The notes beneath the pieces are model-generated. The model was given only the letters and a program-made list of their open reading frames with translations. It was not told the DNA's origin and made no database searches. Source: Phlebopus portentosus (lineage: Eukaryota > Basidiomycota > Agaricomycetes > Boletales > Boletinellaceae). From it: 64,000 nt of DNA. Positions 60,773 to 64,000 of this stretch are shown here, in pieces; within the stretch, counting starts at the first letter, position 1; the number at the start of each line of letters is the position of its first letter. The position numbers and the translations under genes are program-made. The stretch is taken from NCBI GenBank assembly GCA_037892935.1, contig JAYXKI010000005.1:1612001-1676000 (forward strand), in the 5' to 3' direction.

Positions 60773-60838
60773 TCAAAATTTCAATGCTTGAGTTTGCACA
60801 TGTGTTTACATTCACGAAAAACCTTGAATGCAGTGAAA

Positions 60839-61611
60839 ATGGTAAATCCAGAACCGGAATCAATCACATTGAATGCAGTAGCCCTCTCTGGCGAAGCTTT
60901 TGCACCTTACGGGCACGTTGCGCAGGCGTACTCATCTTCTGATGCCGCCCCTAGAGGTACAATGGTCACTCCCGCGAACCAAGGATCAGCTTTGAAGTTC
61001 CATAAATTGGCGCCGATAGTGTCCTCGTACCCATCGTCTGGTCCGGCTGCATCTCCGGGTCTGTCAGTGTATCGATGCTCACCGCTTGACTTCGATTTCC
61101 TGAGTGACTTCGAAGATTCAGGGCCGGGGTGGTCTGTTCGATTACTAGAACGACATCCTTATACGAACCAGGCTTTTGTCCCTATGGGCGTTGGATGTGG
61201 TGAATCCCTGAAAGGTAGCGACGCGCTGGAGAAGCCCGGTCGTGCATATTTAGTTGTGGTTGCGAGGAACGGCGAGGACGATAAACCAGACTTGGGAACG
61301 TTGAAGGCATTTCTATCCGGAGCTGGACAGTCTGTCGTCTACGGAATTGGAATATGGCGTAAGTTGTTCGATGATCTACAGAAGTGTATTACTCATGGGT
61401 AGATTTAGACCATCCAATGGTTACACTTGAGACGGTAAGTAACTTTGCTTCTACAGTTATCAGCCTTATAATTTAGCATGATTTTGTATCACAGACTATG
61501 GATTTCACTTGTGTGGAAACCCAGATAGGTGATGGATCAGCGTCGGACTGTGAGATCGTCGAGCTTGATGGGTCGAAGGGATATCCGAGAGTAAAAATCG
61601 CGTCTTTCTAG
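60839..61611 (+). CDS. Ureidoglycolate lyase
   Basis: The enzyme cleaves ureidoglycolate to glyoxylate and urea, the step after allantoicase. Exons: 60839-61358, 61409-61434 and 61495-61611, 220 aa. Family marks are GEAFAPYGHV near the N-terminus, LERHPYTNQAFVPMG in the cupin-like core, and GIGIWHHPMVTLE with the conserved His pair formed across an intron. The yeast equivalent is DAL3. With only 66 bp from the allantoicase stop there is little room for a separate promoter. An intron 60756-60833 would join the two proteins in frame, skipping the stop. Otherwise this gene may be expressed from a bicistronic or overlapping transcript. Confidence 0.9.
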
Positions 61612-61882
61612 GAACCTGGGTTCAGGTGCTGAATAATTAGTTCAGTAATCTTCAAGATTGTAATACGCAGTCCCGGCATATACTCGACACGATGGAAATG
61701 ATGTACAGCCACAAAAAGCTCAGGGCGACGATCTCCTCGAAGCCCATCAAATAGTCCAAAATGGTAAGCGTGACTAATTGATCACGATTTGTTTGGTCAC
61801 TTTGTAACTCAGGCTCACCAACCACCATCGTTACCTATCTTTTCCTGCCATCATCGACAATTCTTTCTTCGTATGTCTGATA

Positions 61883-64000
61883 ATGGAAACACAGCATGGA
61901 AAGTCGGCTGTGGACGACGATATGAAGATGAAGCGAAGAGCGTCATCAGACGAGTGGACGATGAATAAGAAGCGTCTGTTAAACTCACGGATGGGTTCAC
62001 CAGTCGCTTCGAACGGGTCGATAGGAAGTCCATTACAAATTGTTCCAAATAACGAAACAACTACAGACGAACCAGAAAAAGAAGATGATCTTGAGGTAAG
62101 TCATTTGAATGTTGCTTTCTTTGAAGCGTACCGTTCAAAGGTACAAGACCTGACCGTTGGCTCATTCTACTTTAGCGATTCCGAAAAGCAGCAATTTTCC
62201 GAAGAATGCGATATTACCAGAGGGAATATGGTCGCGCGTATGAACGCATTCGGCTGCTGGAGGACTCGCTGACACTGGCGAAGTTGGAACGTATAGAAGC
62301 CGAGGCTTGCTGGACGAATGTTTGTTGCTTTAGCTTATCTGACTTGTCGTTCAGGTCGTACTGAAGATTCATGTTGCAACCAGACAATAGAAACTATTCG
62401 ACGACTGGTACAGCTGGATTCTTTCATGTCGGAAACGGATGGTGAGTGCCAGAGCGTTTACCTGGGTCATGCCCACCTGACGTGCGCTTTAGGAACTCTG
62501 AAGAACAGCTTTCCGTCCCGAATTTTCTCTTCGGATGACTTCCAAAAGACAAGGAAGTCCTCAGAATCGAAGTTCAGAGCAGCCGAGAGGGCGATCAATG
62601 CGTTCATCAAATTCGCAGGGAAAGTCGATCGACCGAAGTATGAGGAGTTATTCTCAGAATGTCAGGATCTCCAGCAATCGGTGAGTATTCTTCATATTCT
62701 GGGTCAGACGTTTACCCAAATACGTGCATAATAGAATGCCTTCTTGACGGCGGAAGCTGAGGAGACTCACGCTTTGTTGGAAGTTGCTCAAAGAGATCGT
62801 GATCATTACTTAGAAGAGCTCCGGATAGCAGAGGCGAAGCTTGACCGCTTAAATAGCCAAGTTCTCAATCCCACAACGACACAGCTTCAAGAATCGAATG
62901 TTTCGGTTAAAATCAACGGAGAGGTGAAACCGGAAGCAGGAGTAGAGATGAAAAAGGAGGATACGTCGCCAGTAGTGAGTGGTTTGAGCTGGTATACTGG
63001 TGCGAACACGCCACTTATCTAAGTTATATATTTCCTTAATGGACTTGTATAGGTGGAACATTCACCTAACGTGAGCGAGTCTCAAAGCGATGATAATACG
63101 GAATGGGAGACACGCCTTGCGCAACGAGACCTGGTGATAAAAAGACTTGCCGACGAAGTGGTTAAATTGCGTGATCAGAGCATTGATGCGCATACAAAGG
63201 TAAATTTATTCACTGTGGCGTCTAATTAGGCTAATCAGTAATCACGAACGAAGCTGCGCCTCCTTGGCGAAGATGTCGTTGCGAAGACGCCTACGTATAT
63301 AGAGCTTCTTAACAAAGCGTCCAGAACAACTCTCATGCTCAAGTCAGAACAGCTCGAGACATCGAAAGCTCGAGAAGAGATTAAAAGGCTTCAAAGTATT
63401 CAAGCGACATGGAGGGAGCAATTAGAGGTATACCCCAGTATTTTTGAAAAGGAGAAAATGTTCTGACAGCTTTGCAAGACGAACGAAACAAGGCAGATTG
63501 AGGAATTAAAACTACTTTTGAAGAAGCGCGACGAAGATCTGGTCCGTATTCGCCAACAAAGGGACCAGCTCGAGGCGCAGCACAAGGAAACGAGAGCTAA
63601 CTATGATAGTCGCCGAGCATCCTTTGCAAGATACAAGGAGCTAGCCGAATCTCGAGCAGTGCGTATTCAGAGATTTATATCGTGAGGTTGGATGCTTAAC
63701 ATCATTTAAGGAGCGTATCGAGCTTTTGTTGTTCGAGATCAGAAGATTGAAATCTCGTCTGGCAGCTGCCGCTGGAGACGAAGATCTTCTCACATTCATT
63801 CAGAATGATGCAAACGTCGGCAAGGATTACGTAGAACACGTGAGAAAAAGACTGAAGTACGCGCAGATATTGATAAAGTTATTCTTTCTCTAACGATTGG
63901 CTTCTTAGTATCTCCGAGGCTGAGCTTAGGAGCTTGCGCGCAACTCTGAAAGATAAGGAACGGCGTTTAATTGATATTGCTAGTCTTCAGTCGGAGCTGG
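61883..64000 (+). CDS. BRE1: BRE1 E3 ubiquitin ligase for histone H2B, 5' part
   Basis: BRE1 monoubiquitinates histone H2B with Rad6, promoting transcription-linked histone methylation. Visible exons: 61883-62095, 62176-62319, 62384-62441, 62493-62680, 62735-62974, 63053-63199, 63254-63427, 63470-63658, 63711-63856 and 63909 to beyond 64000. The N-terminus is basic with KKRLL. A conserved stretch follows, FRKAAIFRRMRYYQREY then LERIEAEACW, typical of BRE1. The rest is long coiled coil, e.g. KLRLLGEDVVAKTPTYIELL and YDSRRASFARYKELAESRA. The RING domain expected at the C-terminus lies outside the window. The acceptor at 62383 is the least certain junction. Confidence 0.88.

Overview
The window is nuclear DNA of a filamentous basidiomycete, most likely a mushroom-forming Agaricomycete (inference). 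Nearly every gene is split by many short introns (about 42-90 nt, GT...AG, often with a CTRAY-like branch site). The gene set is typically fungal (ERT1-type Zn2Cys6/PAS regulator, PEX5, Crz1-like zinc finger, YAT-family permease), and genes are packed on both strands. All gene models were spliced by hand; exon phases were checked for consistency, but no alignment or search was run.

Layout, left to right. 1-9.2 kb: 3' part of ATP sulfurylase (MET3), a Psr1/SCP-type CTD phosphatase, and an unrecognised multi-pass membrane/coiled-coil protein. 10.3-22.3 kb: ELL elongation factor, a mucin-like single-pass membrane protein with 36-bp repeats, KTI12, PAM16, RPA43, a probable CDC26 and a PRA1-family protein. 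22.8-27.5 kb: a 532-bp MITE-like element, ERT1 and the HemK-type release-factor methyltransferase MTQ1.

28.0-35.2 kb is the most striking part. It is a complete 7,190-bp DNA transposon with 36-bp perfect terminal inverted repeats and a perfect 8-bp target-site duplication (CTCCTACC). It carries one intron-rich gene of ten exons that reads without interruption for about 1,922 codons. The gene appears to fuse an N-terminal Ulp1-like (C48) cysteine protease, a His/Cys-rich putative DNA-binding domain and a P-element/THAP9-like DDE transposase core. The element sits exactly at the stop codon of TFB4 (a TFIIH subunit), so that stop codon lies inside the target-site duplication.

37.4-51.8 kb: an MFS transporter with one frame problem, PEX5, a decayed second mucin-like membrane gene, an amino-acid permease, a second MITE-like element (570 bp), and a Crz1-like zinc-finger gene with a frame break in its polyglutamine tract. 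51.8-55.6 kb is gene-poor. 55.6-64 kb: an HSL-type alpha/beta hydrolase, allantoicase and ureidoglycolate lyase 66 bp apart on the same strand (possibly one spliced fusion gene), and the 5' part of BRE1.

Functional links: allantoicase and ureidoglycolate lyase catalyse successive steps of allantoin/purine nitrogen recovery. ELL, TFB4, RPA43 and BRE1 all act in transcription but are not obviously co-regulated. Small defects (KTI12 C-terminus, the MFS gene, the polyQ tract) could be real mutations or single-base assembly errors.
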